Shown in pieces: positions 1 through 8,649 of a stretch of 64,000 bases of DNA. The notes below the pieces were generated by a model. It did not search any database and had not been told where the DNA came from. It was given only the letters and a program-made list of their open reading frames with translations. The position numbers and the translations under genes are program-made. The stretch is from Rhizobium binae (GTDB lineage Bacteria; Pseudomonadota; Alphaproteobacteria; Rhizobiales; Rhizobiaceae), in NCBI RefSeq assembly GCF_017357225.1, contig NZ_CP071604.1, positions 2,793,001 through 2,857,000 of the forward strand. The letters run 5' to 3'. Numbering within the stretch: position 1 is the first letter of the stretch; the number at the start of each line of letters is the position of its first letter.

Positions 1-1019
1 TCCCTGATCGTGCCGATCGCCTGGAAGATCTGCTGGCCCATCTGCAGGAAGACGAAGATCTGCGACGACAGCCGGTTGAGGATGTAGATCGCGCCGACGA
101 ACTCGCCGACGGTAAGGAAGCCTTTGACGAGACCGGAAAATCCGATCGACAGCATGGCTAGCCACAGCAGCGTGTTGAGAACGACGACGGTCACTTCCGA
201 CGAACGATAGATACGCTGTTCGCTGTGCTGCGTTTGCACGGCCTTCTGAATGATGCGGCGGATGGCGCCTGCCTCACTGTCTTCGGCCGCAAACTGTTTG
301 ATCATCTGCATGTTGGTATAAAGATCGGTGATGGCGCCGGCCACCATGCTGCGCTGCTTGGCGGTGCGGCGCGAGCGTTCGACGAAAACAGGCACGATCC
401 TGACGGTGAATGCGACGTTGAGGGCGATCCAGACGACGACCGGCAGGGCAAGCTGCCAGGCCAGGGCGCTGAGCAGGATAACGGAGCCGACCAGCTGCAT
501 CAGGAAACGCGGGATGGACTGGAAGCCGGCAAGGATCTGCTGCTGGACGGCCGAAGAGACCTGCTGCAGCCGCGAGGAAACCTGGCCGGCATAAAGATCG
601 TGGAAGAAGGCAAGGTCCTGCCGCTCCACCGCCTTGTGGCCCTGCCACTGAATGGCAGCCGGCATGGCAATGCCCAATGTGTGCGAGCTCAGCGTGTTGA
701 GCGTGAACGAAACGATCGGCATCACGGGAAAGATCAGGAAGCCGAAGACAGCAAGCAGCAGCCATTCCGCCTCCAGGAAGGCGGCGGCGCCCTGCTGCGT
801 CACGCCATCGACGATGACCGACAGCCCCCAGACGATCGTCAGGTTGATCATCTCGAACACCATGGAGCAAAGCGCCAGCGCGATCAGCACGGCGCGAAAC
901 ATCGAAATGAAGTGCAGAAGCACGGCTACCGGACCCTTGGACGGCAGCGGCCGATAGGCAATATCCAGCGGCCGGATCCAGGTTTCGAAAGGACGATAGA
1001 TCGCATCTGAGATCGACAT
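1..1019 (-). CDS. ABC transporter transmembrane domain (5' part, gene runs off the left edge)
   Basis: The minus strand is open from an ATG at 1019 to the window edge, giving about 339 residues with no stop, so the C-terminus is missing. The visible part is an ABC exporter type-1 transmembrane domain with a long N-terminal lead, hydrophobic stretches near residues 38-70, 88-110, 165-200 and 275-300, and charged cytoplasmic loops between them. In family members of this kind the ATPase domain follows on the same chain; here it would lie outside the window. The substrate cannot be told. No other start is possible upstream because a stop lies about 35 nt before the ATG. The ribosome site is weak. 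Confidence 0.8.
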   Translation of the reverse strand, partial: MSISDAIYRPFETWIRPLDIAYRPLPSKGPVAVLLHFISMFRAVLIALALCSMVFEMINLTIVWGLSVIVDGVTQQGAAAFLEAEWLLLAVFGFLIFPVMPIVSFTLNTLSSHTLGIAMPAAIQWQGHKAVERQDLAFFHDLYAGQVSSRLQQVSSAVQQQILAGFQSIPRFLMQLVGSVILLSALAWQLALPVVVWIALNVAFTVRIVPVFVERSRRTAKQRSMVAGAITDLYTNMQMIKQFAAEDSEAGAIRRIIQKAVQTQHSEQRIYRSSEVTVVVLNTLLWLAMLSIGFSGLVKGFLTVGEFVGAIYILNRLSSQIFVFLQMGQQIFQAIGTIR

Positions 1020-1235
1020 TGGCCACCCGATGAATGGGGAAGAGACGTGGACTCAACTACGCCAGGTCGCATGGGATCATCTTCCAGCCTCAACCTCAAC
1101 TAGAATTTCAAAATGACCGAATGGCGTCATCGCGACGGCTCGAGCCCGGAAGCAACGTCGCATTGTCCAATTGCGGTCGCTATCCGATTGAGGCAGGATG
1201 CGGCGCGTGAAGAGGCGCAGGGATTGAACGCGCGC

Positions 1236-1637
1236 ATGCTGACGGGCTCATGTCATTGCGGCAAGACGAGTTGGACGCTCGAGGGCGATCCCGGCTCGAT
1301 TACCGCGTGCAACTGCACCCTCTGCCGACGCTACGGCGTTCTGTGGGCCTATGACTATGAGGGGGAGCGTATCACTCTGACCGGGGAGACAGCTTCCTAT
1401 ACCCGCGCCGGCAGGGAGAACTCATCTCTCGAAATCCTGTTCTGCCCCTCCTGCGCCTGCGTCTTGAGCTGGCGCGGCCTGCGGCTTCAAAAGGATGGCC
1501 GTCGCCGCATGGCCGTCAATATTCGGCTTGCGCCTCCGGATCGCGTCGCCGACTTGCCCATCGATCATTTCGATGGGCTTGAGACGTTCGAAGACCTTCC
1601 GTCCCAAGGGCGCTGCGTGCGCGATATCTGGTTTTAA
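1236..1637 (+). CDS. GFA/CENP-V family zinc protein
   Basis: This is a 133-residue protein of the GFA (glutathione-dependent formaldehyde-activating) fold. It shows the expected zinc ligands: a CxC pair at the N-terminus (GSCHCGK), a CNCTLC cluster near residue 30 and a CPSC pair near residue 73. Family members bind structural zinc; enzymatic activity is unproven for most. The frame stays open upstream to 1113, but the family begins at the MLTGSCHCG sequence, so I chose the ATG at 1236. A second GFA protein lies at 51682. The substrate is unknown. Confidence 0.75.
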   Translation: MLTGSCHCGKTSWTLEGDPGSITACNCTLCRRYGVLWAYDYEGERITLTGETASYTRAGRENSSLEILFCPSCACVLSWRGLRLQKDGRRRMAVNIRLAPPDRVADLPIDHFDGLETFEDLPSQGRCVRDIWF

Positions 1638-1693
1638 AACCCGCCGTGCACCTGCCGCAGCAGGCGGGCCACAGATCGTCCGCGCAGGCCGGT

Positions 1694-2167
1694 TCAGCCG
1701 CGCCGGGCGGCCTCGATCGCGGCAACGTCGATCTTGCGCATGGTCATCATTGCATCAAAGGCCCGCTTTGCCTGATCACCACCAGCTGAGAGCGCCTCGG
1801 TCAACACCCGCGGCGTAATCTGCCATGATACGCCCCATTTATCTTTACACCAGCCGCACTCGCTTTCCTGGCCGCCATTGCCGACTATGGCATTCCAATA
1901 GCGGTCGGTCTCTTGCTGATCCTCGGTTGCGATCTGAAATGAAAAAGCTTCGCTGTGTTTGAACGTAGGACCGCCGTTCAGGCCAATGCAAGGAATACCC
2001 GCGACGGTGAATTCAACAACCAACACGTCTCCCTGCTTACCCTCGGGATAATCTCCCGGCGCACGAATAACCGCACCCACGGCGCTGTCCGGAAAAGTCG
2101 CGGCATAAAAGCGGGCGGCAGCCTCAGCCTCCTTGTCGTACCATACGCAAATCGTATTCTTTGCCAT
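1694..2167 (-). CDS. VOC-superfamily protein (PhnB/3-demethylubiquinone methyltransferase-like)
   Basis: This is a 157-residue single-domain protein. The N-terminus (NTICVWYDKEAEAAARFYA) and the central segment with IGLNGGP and FSFQI match the PhnB-like VOC glyoxalase/dioxygenase fold, which forms dimers with a metal site between paired beta-alpha-beta-beta-beta units. The later part contains CGWCKDKWGVSWQITP, the usual last repeat. A GTG directly before the ATG could also start the protein; the AAAGG sequence upstream is better spaced for the ATG. It ends tail-to-tail with the GFA gene. The substrate is not predictable. Confidence 0.8.
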   Translation of the reverse strand: MAKNTICVWYDKEAEAAARFYAATFPDSAVGAVIRAPGDYPEGKQGDVLVVEFTVAGIPCIGLNGGPTFKHSEAFSFQIATEDQQETDRYWNAIVGNGGQESECGWCKDKWGVSWQITPRVLTEALSAGGDQAKRAFDAMMTMRKIDVAAIEAARRG

Positions 2168-2332
2168 CACGGGGCCTTTCGCTTTTCGTTTCCTGCTCCT
2201 CTCTCAAGTAAGAGCCGGACAGTCTTTCTCCAGCCCATGCGAAGTATTTCTTGCAACCGATGATGATCGATTTGCCACATGGTTGCAGGGTTCCGGCGAG
2301 AGAAGGTCGACCTCGCCGGCTGCCGCCGATAG

Positions 2333-2653
2333 GCAGGCGTCAAGAATCGCTTATTGAACCAGGCTCGTGTCCATCTTTGGTATGGCGCAAAGTTCGGCAA
2401 GGACTTCCCGGCCTTCAAACGCATTGAAGACGGCATCGATCATTATCTCATTTCCTGTACCCGGCTAGGAGTGGAAGTTTCGGGCGGCGGTCTTTACGCG
2501 CCCGACAACCTCGACGACATGTGGCATGGCAGGCTCAGGATGAACCCGCTGAACGTGCAACCGATATTGTTCGATCGGAAGTGCGAACAATATCGGCAGC
2601 GCTGGCCATCGCTGCGCGTTGAGCCGGAGGCTTCAATCGACGCGCCTGGTTGA
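2333..2653 (+). pseudogene. C-terminal remnant of a DUF925-type nucleotidyltransferase
   Basis: In this frame a stop at 2330 is followed by an open stretch containing LNQARVHLWYGAKFG, EDGID, YAPD and MNPLNVQP, then a WPSLRVE ending. From memory this is the C-terminal half of the DUF925 (NTP_transf_6) family, whose members are about 180-190 residues long. The N-terminal nucleotidyltransferase half cannot be found in any frame upstream, where the promoter region of the VOC gene lies instead. The only possible start is a TTG at 2354 without a ribosome site. I read it as a decayed gene, though a short expressed peptide is not excluded. Confidence 0.6.
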
Positions 2654-2871
2654 ATTTTTGGGATGACCTGCGCGGCGGCGATGTCACTCGGGCGACGACG
2701 ACGGGCTTCACGACAGGCCCGAGACCGAAAAGCCGCAGAAGTTCGAGCGGCATCGAAATAGGGCCCGAAGCCATCACATGAATCCAAATCCATGCGGCGC
2801 AGTTTTTGTGTCCTCAACACGAAACTCGTGTCAGACTGCCATGCCTGCGCCACCATCGAGAGGCCGAAGCC

Positions 2872-3087
2872 ATGCAGAAGTACACCGTATCGATTACCCG
2901 CCAGATCGAGGCCGATACCGCCGAAGAGGCCGCTCTGCTCCTGTATCAGGAACTATCAAGAGGGCCGGTTCCTGACGGCTACTCGGTCACCGACGAGGCG
3001 AAGGTGACGACCGAGGTCAAGCTGGACCGGGATAAAGCTGACGAGTTTGCCAGCATCGATCACACCGCCGATCCCGGCAACTGGTAG
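2872..3087 (+). CDS. small conserved hypothetical protein
   Basis: This is a 71-residue acidic protein starting at an ATG preceded by GAGAGGCCGAAGCC. It opens with a beta strand (MQKYTVSITR) followed by an alpha-helical TAEEAALLLYQEL segment and ends in DHTADPGNW. That pattern is common in small rhizobial proteins with a two-strand, one-helix fold. The frame extends upstream to 2806, but the added residues look non-coding. I do not recognise a function. It stands alone between the nucleotidyltransferase fragment and dapB. Confidence 0.6.
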   Translation: MQKYTVSITRQIEADTAEEAALLLYQELSRGPVPDGYSVTDEAKVTTEVKLDRDKADEFASIDHTADPGNW

Positions 3088-3476
3088 ATGCCAGCCCGCG
3101 CCGGCGCTGGCGCGCATGCGATAAATAGCAACCTCTGAGAAACCTGATGGAGGACAATCCACACTACCCGACAATCCTGCCGGAATTCCTGCGCTTTCAT
3201 TTGTCTTGGTTTCGAACGTCCTAATCCCGGTTTCGGCTATTTTCATCGCCCGAATGCTCACGACATAGATTAGGCCGCAGGCATCGGCATTTCCATGGGT
3301 GGCTTTCCGACGATGGCGCCCGGAGACAGGGCCGGGCCCGGCGACGGCATCATACTCATTCCCGTCTTTGCGGAAATACCGATCGTGTTCGTTGTCTACA
3401 CCATCGCTCTGCTTTATTTGCGTCCCTCGACAAAACCCCTCCGCCTCGCGCTCACCGTCCTGAGTTAGGAAATAAC
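3088..3476. other. intergenic stretch with short hydrophobic frames
   Basis: No convincing gene is present. Two short plus-strand frames encode hydrophobic peptides: one ends at a TAG near 3268 ([20 protein letters not shown]) and has no start codon; the other runs from an ATG at 3295 to 3468 (57 residues, with [19 protein letters not shown] as a possible membrane segment). They could be pieces of a decayed membrane protein gene or chance. The last bases carry the AGGAA ribosome site of the next gene. Confidence 0.3.
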
Positions 3477-4247
3477 GTGACCACACCAATCAAAGTAGCC
3501 GTCGCCGGCGCGAACGGCCGAATGGGTCGAGCCATCTTGTCGCGGCTGGCAGCCGATCCGGATTTTGCCTTCGTCGGTGGCATCGGCCGTGACGGCACCG
3601 CGGGCGCCGGGTCGATCGATCGTTCGGCCGCGATGGCGGCCGCCGACGTGATCCTGGATTTCACGACGGGAGCTGCTGCCGCCGAACTTGCCGGCTTATG
3701 CGCCGCTGCGGGCAGACCGGCTCTGGTGATCGGCGCCACAGGGTTCGAGCCGGACGAGCTCGAGCGGATCGCCGAGGCGGCTCGCACCATTCCGATCCTG
3801 CGCTCCGGTAATTTCTCGATCGGCGTCAACATGCTGCTCAGCCTCGTCACCCAGGCCGCGCGCGCCCTTCCCGCCCATGGTTGGGATATCGAAATCCTGG
3901 AAGCGCATCACAATAAAAAGATCGATGCGCCATCCGGCACGGCGCTGATGCTCGGCGAAGCGGCCGCCGAGGGACGCGGCGTTTCCCTCGCATCCGTCGA
4001 GCGGCGCGGGCGCGACGGCATCACCGGCGAGCGGCCGCCCGGCGAGATCGGCTTCGCCGTGCTGCGGGCCGGCGGGCTGGTCGGAGAACACAAGGTGCTG
4101 TTTGCCGCCGCCGAGGAAGTTGTCACGCTTTCGCATTCGGCTCTCGATCGCGGCATGTTCGCCCGCGGCGCGCTTGCCGCTTCCCGCTGGATCGCAGGGC
4201 GCGCGCCCGGCGAATACAATATGCGGGACGTCCTGGGCCTGACGTGA
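3477..4247 (+). CDS. dapB: 4-hydroxy-tetrahydrodipicolinate reductase (DapB family)
   Basis: This is a 256-residue DapB-type reductase, which makes tetrahydrodipicolinate from 4-hydroxy-tetrahydrodipicolinate with NAD(P)H in lysine and diaminopimelate synthesis. The Rossmann motif GANGRMG is at residues 11-17, the GATGF turn at 86-90, SGNFSIGVN at 110-118, and the catalytic [15 protein letters not shown] at 142-156 with the HH pair and Lys. It is slightly shorter than the usual 265-275 residues. The start is a GTG 8 nt after TAGGAA. No other lysine gene is nearby, so this may be a second copy rather than the housekeeping dapB. Confidence 0.85.
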   Translation: MTTPIKVAVAGANGRMGRAILSRLAADPDFAFVGGIGRDGTAGAGSIDRSAAMAAADVILDFTTGAAAAELAGLCAAAGRPALVIGATGFEPDELERIAEAARTIPILRSGNFSIGVNMLLSLVTQAARALPAHGWDIEILEAHHNKKIDAPSGTALMLGEAAAEGRGVSLASVERRGRDGITGERPPGEIGFAVLRAGGLVGEHKVLFAAAEEVVTLSHSALDRGMFARGALAASRWIAGRAPGEYNMRDVLGLT

Positions 4248-4278
4248 GACAGGCGAGCAGACCCTGCGCGGTGCACGA

Positions 4279-5277
4279 TCAGACTTCATCCTGCGGTGCG
4301 CGAAGGGGCCTCGAAGGATCATCCTGAGGTGCCCCGAAGGAGCCTCGACGGACGAGGGCGGGTGATCGGAGTATCGCCGAGGCGACGACGACTTCCGTTC
4401 CGGCGAGGCCCACCGAGCAGAACAGCGTCATCTCCTCGGACGATCGTCGGCCGGCCGCTTTCCCGGCAATGATGTCGGCAAGATCGACCATGCGATCATC
4501 GGCGCCGGAGCCGGCGAGGAAAAACTGCGAAGCATAGGCACGTGCCTGTTCGGGAGAATCCGTTGCGATCACGGCCGCGGCATCGGCGACATCCAACCCG
4601 AGTTCATATCCTTGAAGCGTCTTCGGGCCGACAGTGGTGACATGCACGCCGAGCTTCAAATCCGGGGAATGGATGACAGGTGTTTGGCTCGTGGTCGCAC
4701 AGATGACGATGTCGGCGTCATCAACGGCTTTCGAGACGCTGTCGACCGGCTCCACATCAAGCCCCAGGGCGTGCTGCATCTCGCTTGCGAAGGCTGCGCG
4801 ATTTATCTCGTCGCGGCTATAGACGCGAACACGGCCGAGGTTGCGAACGGCCGCCGCCGCGGCAAGCTGGGTTCGCGCCTGCGCCCCACTGCCGATGATC
4901 CCGACATTCCTGGCATCAGGCCCGCTGAGATGGCGGACGGCGAGCCCTCCGATCGCACCGGTCCTGAGGCTGCCGAGGCGCTCGCCGAGAATGACGCCCT
5001 CAAGCCTGGCGTCGTCGGCCGACCACACGGCGACGATCTGCGTATGCTCCGCCCCTTTGAATGTGTCGTAGACGCGAAAACCCGCGATCGGCGTCTCACC
5101 CATGAGGCCACCAACAGTGAAAACGAGATCGCCTCGATCGGGAAACGAAACATGATGCCGAGGCGGCGAGATCAGGCGATTGCCGGCTCTCGCGAGAAAG
5201 GCGGCCTCGAGCGCGTCGATAGCGATGGACATCAACACGCCGCCGGCCAGATCCTCGTCTCTCAGAATCTTTGTCAT
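4279..5277 (-). CDS. ornithine cyclodeaminase / mu-crystallin family protein
   Basis: This is a 332-residue member of the ornithine cyclodeaminase family, which includes NAD-dependent lyases, ketimine reductases and amino-acid dehydrogenases. Visible features are the LRTGAIGGLAVRHLS segment around residue 105-120 and a nucleotide-binding GIIGSGAQARTQL near 125-137. The ATG at 5277 follows GGGAGGTGCGCG, a good ribosome site, so the upstream ATG at 5301 was not used. The family normally ends soon after GLAGTEVVVASAI; the last 25 or so residues here are read from an intergenic repeat (4285-4363). The reaction cannot be fixed from sequence alone. Confidence 0.8.
   Translation of the reverse strand: MTKILRDEDLAGGVLMSIAIDALEAAFLARAGNRLISPPRHHVSFPDRGDLVFTVGGLMGETPIAGFRVYDTFKGAEHTQIVAVWSADDARLEGVILGERLGSLRTGAIGGLAVRHLSGPDARNVGIIGSGAQARTQLAAAAAVRNLGRVRVYSRDEINRAAFASEMQHALGLDVEPVDSVSKAVDDADIVICATTSQTPVIHSPDLKLGVHVTTVGPKTLQGYELGLDVADAAAVIATDSPEQARAYASQFFLAGSGADDRMVDLADIIAGKAAGRRSSEEMTLFCSVGLAGTEVVVASAILRSPALVRRGSFGAPQDDPSRPLRAPQDEV
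4285..4363. repeat. rhizobial intergenic palindromic repeat, copy A
   Basis: Two tandem units share the pattern CATCCTG-GGTGC-CGAAGG-GCCTCGA-GGA. The same pattern recurs at 31479-31613, 32830-33030 and 41908-41980. The repeat overlaps the 3' end of the ornithine cyclodeaminase family gene and is translated as its C-terminal tail. Confidence 0.7.
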
Positions 5278-5375
5278 CGCGCACCTCCCGCTCGTTGCCA
5301 CATCCTGCGACCCAAACCGCGGTTGAGGTCAAGAGTTGAAATAAACCACTACGCGAAGAAAAATCCGAGCAATGG

Positions 5376-5882
5376 CTATTCGACGATGCGGCGCGCCATC
5401 ATCACGTCGTCGATCTCCCTGCCCTCCTCCAGCACCCCGCCGGGAATTCTGCCGATCTCCGAGAAACCCTGACGTTGGTAGAACCGAATTGCCGCTGGGT
5501 TCTCCGCGCTGACGAACAGTTCCAGCTGCCGGACACCGATATCAAGCGCGTGCTCCGAGATTGCCTCCAGCAGCTTTCCGGCAAGGCCCGTTCCACGCAG
5601 CTCCGCGCGAACATAGACCATGACGATGGTGGCGCGATGGATCATCTTGCTCGACCGCTGCCGAAGCAGGCCCATAATACCGACCGGTTCGCCATTCTGA
5701 AACGCGACAAAAACCGGGTCACTCAACCGATCGCGCCACTCCTCGATGGAAAGAGCCTCCCAGTCTTCGTAGCGGCTTGCAAAAAGGGACGGTTCGGCGT
5801 GTAGCGCTTCCAGACGGACGCGCCTGAAAGACTCCACCTCGTCTGCCGTGATCTTCCTGATCGTTATGCCGTCCGCGTCCAT
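5376..5882 (-). CDS. GNAT family N-acetyltransferase
   Basis: This is a 168-residue GNAT-fold acetyltransferase, which transfers an acetyl group from acetyl-CoA to an amine. The N-terminal ITIRKITADEVESFRRVRLEAL and the acetyl-CoA loop region (VYVRAELRGTGLAGKLLEA, residues 88-107) are typical, as is the late AIRFYQRQGF motif. The ATG at 5882 is preceded by GCAGGAGATCTCG, a strong ribosome site, so the extra 19 residues up to 5939 were left out. The substrate is unknown. The gene follows the ornithine cyclodeaminase family gene in the opposite reading order on the same strand and is probably transcribed alone. Confidence 0.8.
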   Translation of the reverse strand: MDADGITIRKITADEVESFRRVRLEALHAEPSLFASRYEDWEALSIEEWRDRLSDPVFVAFQNGEPVGIMGLLRQRSSKMIHRATIVMVYVRAELRGTGLAGKLLEAISEHALDIGVRQLELFVSAENPAAIRFYQRQGFSEIGRIPGGVLEEGREIDDVMMARRIVE

Positions 5883-6013
5883 CGAGATCTCCTGCGATAT
5901 GGAGGAGACCGTCATTGCAGAGGGACAGGGACGATGCAAGCGGTGGCGATGACTGAGGCTCGCGCTTCCGATACCCTGTCACGCGCGCGAAGAGCGGCGC
6001 TCCGCTGGCGACA

Positions 6014-6409
6014 CTACGGTGGCGTTCCCACCCGGCCGCCCTTCCGGACGCCCGATTGATCAGGCTGCCCTACCTCAGGTGCGTTCGTTGGCCGGAGGTC
6101 CCATTGATCGGGCGGTCGGACGGCGGGATGGTCCGGTGCCGGTTCGGGTGTCGACCGGACGACCAGATCATCTGGCTGGCCGGCTGGCGCGGTCGCCGCC
6201 TCGTCGGCGGACCAACCGGTCGTTTGATTGCTTGGCTGGCCGATCTTGGACGGCGCGATCTCATGGATGACGACGAGAAGGATTACCCCGACCGCGGAGC
6301 ACACGAGTGCATAGAGAACGAAATATTTCAGTGCATATCCCTCGCCATTGACGGAACGACATCGACATGACCGCGAATGATATTTCGCGTATATTTGATG
6401 GATACTCAC
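6014..6409 (-). CDS. hypothetical single-pass membrane protein with proline-rich tail
   Basis: Up to 131 residues, with one strong membrane segment (FVLYALVCSAVGVILLVVIHE) followed by a low-complexity hydrophilic tail rich in Pro, Gln and Asp with repeated GQP and PDQ pieces. The ATG at 6409 has no clear ribosome site. A GAGGGA sequence sits 6 nt before a CTG just ahead of the membrane segment, so a shorter protein starting with a rare codon is possible. The tail DNA is internally repetitive (many GGCCGG/GATCGG steps), which suggests repeat expansion. I do not recognise it. Confidence 0.45.
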   Translation of the reverse strand: MSIHQIYAKYHSRSCRCRSVNGEGYALKYFVLYALVCSAVGVILLVVIHEIAPSKIGQPSNQTTGWSADEAATAPAGQPDDLVVRSTPEPAPDHPAVRPPDQWDLRPTNAPEVGQPDQSGVRKGGRVGTPP

Positions 6410-6572
6410 AAAAAGGCAATAGATTTTAAGATTTCTCGAAATCTAAGCAGCGAGTAGCGCGAAACTATTCACCATACAAAGAAAACATCTCGCGCGAAGC
6501 TCGATTTTATCTTGGAGATCGCGGTAAAGGCGAAATGCCCACCCAAGGCTGAATATTGCCGGTGGCGCCCGC

Positions 6573-7393
6573 TCAGCTCCTCCGATATCGCGCCCTGAAC
6601 TGGCTGGGACTGCAGCTCTCGCGCTCATGAAACAGACGCGAGAAATAGAAAGCGTCGTCGATGCCGACCTTGGCGGCGATGGTTTCGATCTTTTCGTCCG
6701 TGGTGACAAGCAACTGCTTGGCATGGTCCATGCGCGACCGAAGCTGGAAAGCCTTGGGTGGCAGGCCGGTTTCGGCCAGGAATCTGCGCCGGAGCGTGGC
6801 GGCAGACATGCCGTGTTCGGCGGCGAAGTCCGCAAGGTCGAGCGGCTGCAGCGCCCTGCCCCGCAGCGTCTCGACGATATCGCCAGTCATCGCCTCGCCT
6901 TCGCGGCGCGGAGCAGCCCTGGTCTGCCGCGCGGCAGCAATCACGATGCGATGCAGCGTCAATGCCGCCAGGCCCGCCCGAGATGGCTATCGTCCATGAG
7001 ATCGGCATGCAACTGCCCGAAGAGCCGCGCCACCTCTTCGGGATGGCGCAGCGCCACGAGCGGATGGCGTTCGGCAATCAGCCGCATCCGCACGAGATCG
7101 CGGATGAACGAGCCCTCAAACAGCGCCCAGCGCTCCTCCCAACCGTTTTCATCAGGCCCATAGGAGTGGAAGCGGTTTGGAAACAACCAAAAGAGCGCCG
7201 GCCCGCCCACGCTCTGGCGCCCACCGGCGGCGGTATCGAGAAAACCCCACCCGCGCTCCACCAGCACGACGGCGAAACTCGGCAGTTTTCTGTGCGCTAC
7301 CGCATGGCGCGCATGCTGCCTGCCGCTGCCGGTGACGGCAAGCCCGCCTGCCGCGGCGAGCGGAGATCGATAGACCGCTTGAGTTTCTCTCAT
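6573..7393 (-). pseudogene. AraC family regulator split by a frameshift
   Basis: Two minus-strand frames together make one AraC-type regulator of about 270 residues. The 5' part (7393-6959, 144 residues) is the cupin-like effector domain with LFWLFPNRFHSYGPD and ends in RAWRH-stop. The 3' part (6962-6573) continues with LTLHRIVIAAARQ and carries both helix-turn-helix units, including MSAATLRRRFLAETG and GIDDAFYFSRLFHE. The stop of one frame overlaps the TTG of the other, and a single-base shift near 6960 would restore a continuous protein. It lies divergent to the dioxygenase gene at 7488, its likely former target. A sequencing error would look the same. Confidence 0.75.
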
Positions 7394-7487
7394 GAGCGAA
7401 AAGTCCAGTTGCAGTTTTCATCCATGGCGATTGGCCGCGCGCCAGCAACAAATTGAACGCATATGAAGTCAGGCCAGGATAAATGAA

Positions 7488-8411
7488 ATGTCAATTGCCG
7501 CGAACGCCGCCGGGATGAGAACGATGCGAGCGCCCCTCACGGCGCAAGACAGGACGATCCCGGCGGAAAGGCTTGGTCTGCTTCAGCCGACCGACCCGGC
7601 CATCGGTATCGAGGCCATCCGCCGCCGCTATGAGGAGGACGGTTATGTCTGGCTGAAAGGCCTTTTGCCGCGCGCCGAAGTGATCGATTTTCGACGCTGG
7701 GTCTTCTCCCATCTTGCCGAAACCGGCCTGCTGGCAACAGGCCATGATTTTGCTCTCGGCATTGCCGCTGCCGAAGGCGTCGACTGGAGTCTGGCCGACC
7801 GGCGCCTGATGTCGATCGTCCGCGCGGCGGCTTATGAAGGCTTCTGCGCCCAGCCGCCGCTCGTGCGCTTCATGGACGCCTTTCTGCAAGGCATTTCCTA
7901 TCTCCATAAGCGCAAGCTGATGCGCTATACCAGGCCCGGCACGGCAACGGCCACCCCAGCCCATTACGATCTCGTCTATCTCCGCGGCGGCACCAGCCGG
8001 CTGGTGACTGCCTGGATTCCGATCGGCGACGTCCCCGTCGAAATGGGCGGCCTCGTCTATCTCGAAGGCTCGCACGCCATCGGGCGGGGGATGGAGGCCG
8101 AATTCCGGCGCCGCAGCGGCGATCTACCGCCGGAGGATCAGATCAGCGCCTATAACAGCCATATGGCCGAAGGCGGCTGGATCTCGAAAGATCTGCCCGA
8201 TATGGCCGAACGCTTCGATACCCGCTGGCTCGCCACCGATTACGAAGCAGGTGACGTGGTTCTGCATTCGCCCTACATGATCCACGCCGCCACCACCAAT
8301 CGGGATCCCGCCGGATGTCTTCGCCTCTCCACCGACATCCGCTTCCAGAATGTCGATGACGAAATCGACGCCCGCTGGAACAATCACTGGAGCCTCGGAG
8401 ACATGCTGTAG
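7488..8411 (+). CDS. phytanoyl-CoA dioxygenase (PhyH) family protein
   Basis: This is a 307-residue Fe(II)/2-oxoglutarate-dependent dioxygenase of the PhyH family. The iron ligands are visible as His159 and Asp161 (AHYD) and His266 (SPYMIHAATTN), and an Arg in the following LRLSTDIRFQ would bind 2-oxoglutarate. Members hydroxylate diverse small molecules, including secondary-metabolite and sugar substrates, so the substrate here is open. It stands divergent to the broken AraC gene with a 94-bp shared promoter region. The ATG at 7488 is weakly supported by a GATAAATGAA context. Confidence 0.8.
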   Translation: MSIAANAAGMRTMRAPLTAQDRTIPAERLGLLQPTDPAIGIEAIRRRYEEDGYVWLKGLLPRAEVIDFRRWVFSHLAETGLLATGHDFALGIAAAEGVDWSLADRRLMSIVRAAAYEGFCAQPPLVRFMDAFLQGISYLHKRKLMRYTRPGTATATPAHYDLVYLRGGTSRLVTAWIPIGDVPVEMGGLVYLEGSHAIGRGMEAEFRRRSGDLPPEDQISAYNSHMAEGGWISKDLPDMAERFDTRWLATDYEAGDVVLHSPYMIHAATTNRDPAGCLRLSTDIRFQNVDDEIDARWNNHWSLGDML

Positions 8412-8649
8412 CGCCATGCGGGCAACGAAAAGACCCTGCGCCTATCCGATCGCCCCGAAGACCTCAGCCGCCACGCGTTTTTTGATTTCCGGCTGAATGC
8501 ATCACGAAGCCATGCCCGCGTGTCGTCGTGGCCGCCTGTTCATAGGAGCGGCAAGACAGCATCGGCAATATCGGCTAGACTGCCTGCGTCAACGGCTTGC
8601 ATTGTGGAGGTCCTGTCGGGGGCCGGCGGCCGTTGGCGCGGGGGATCCA

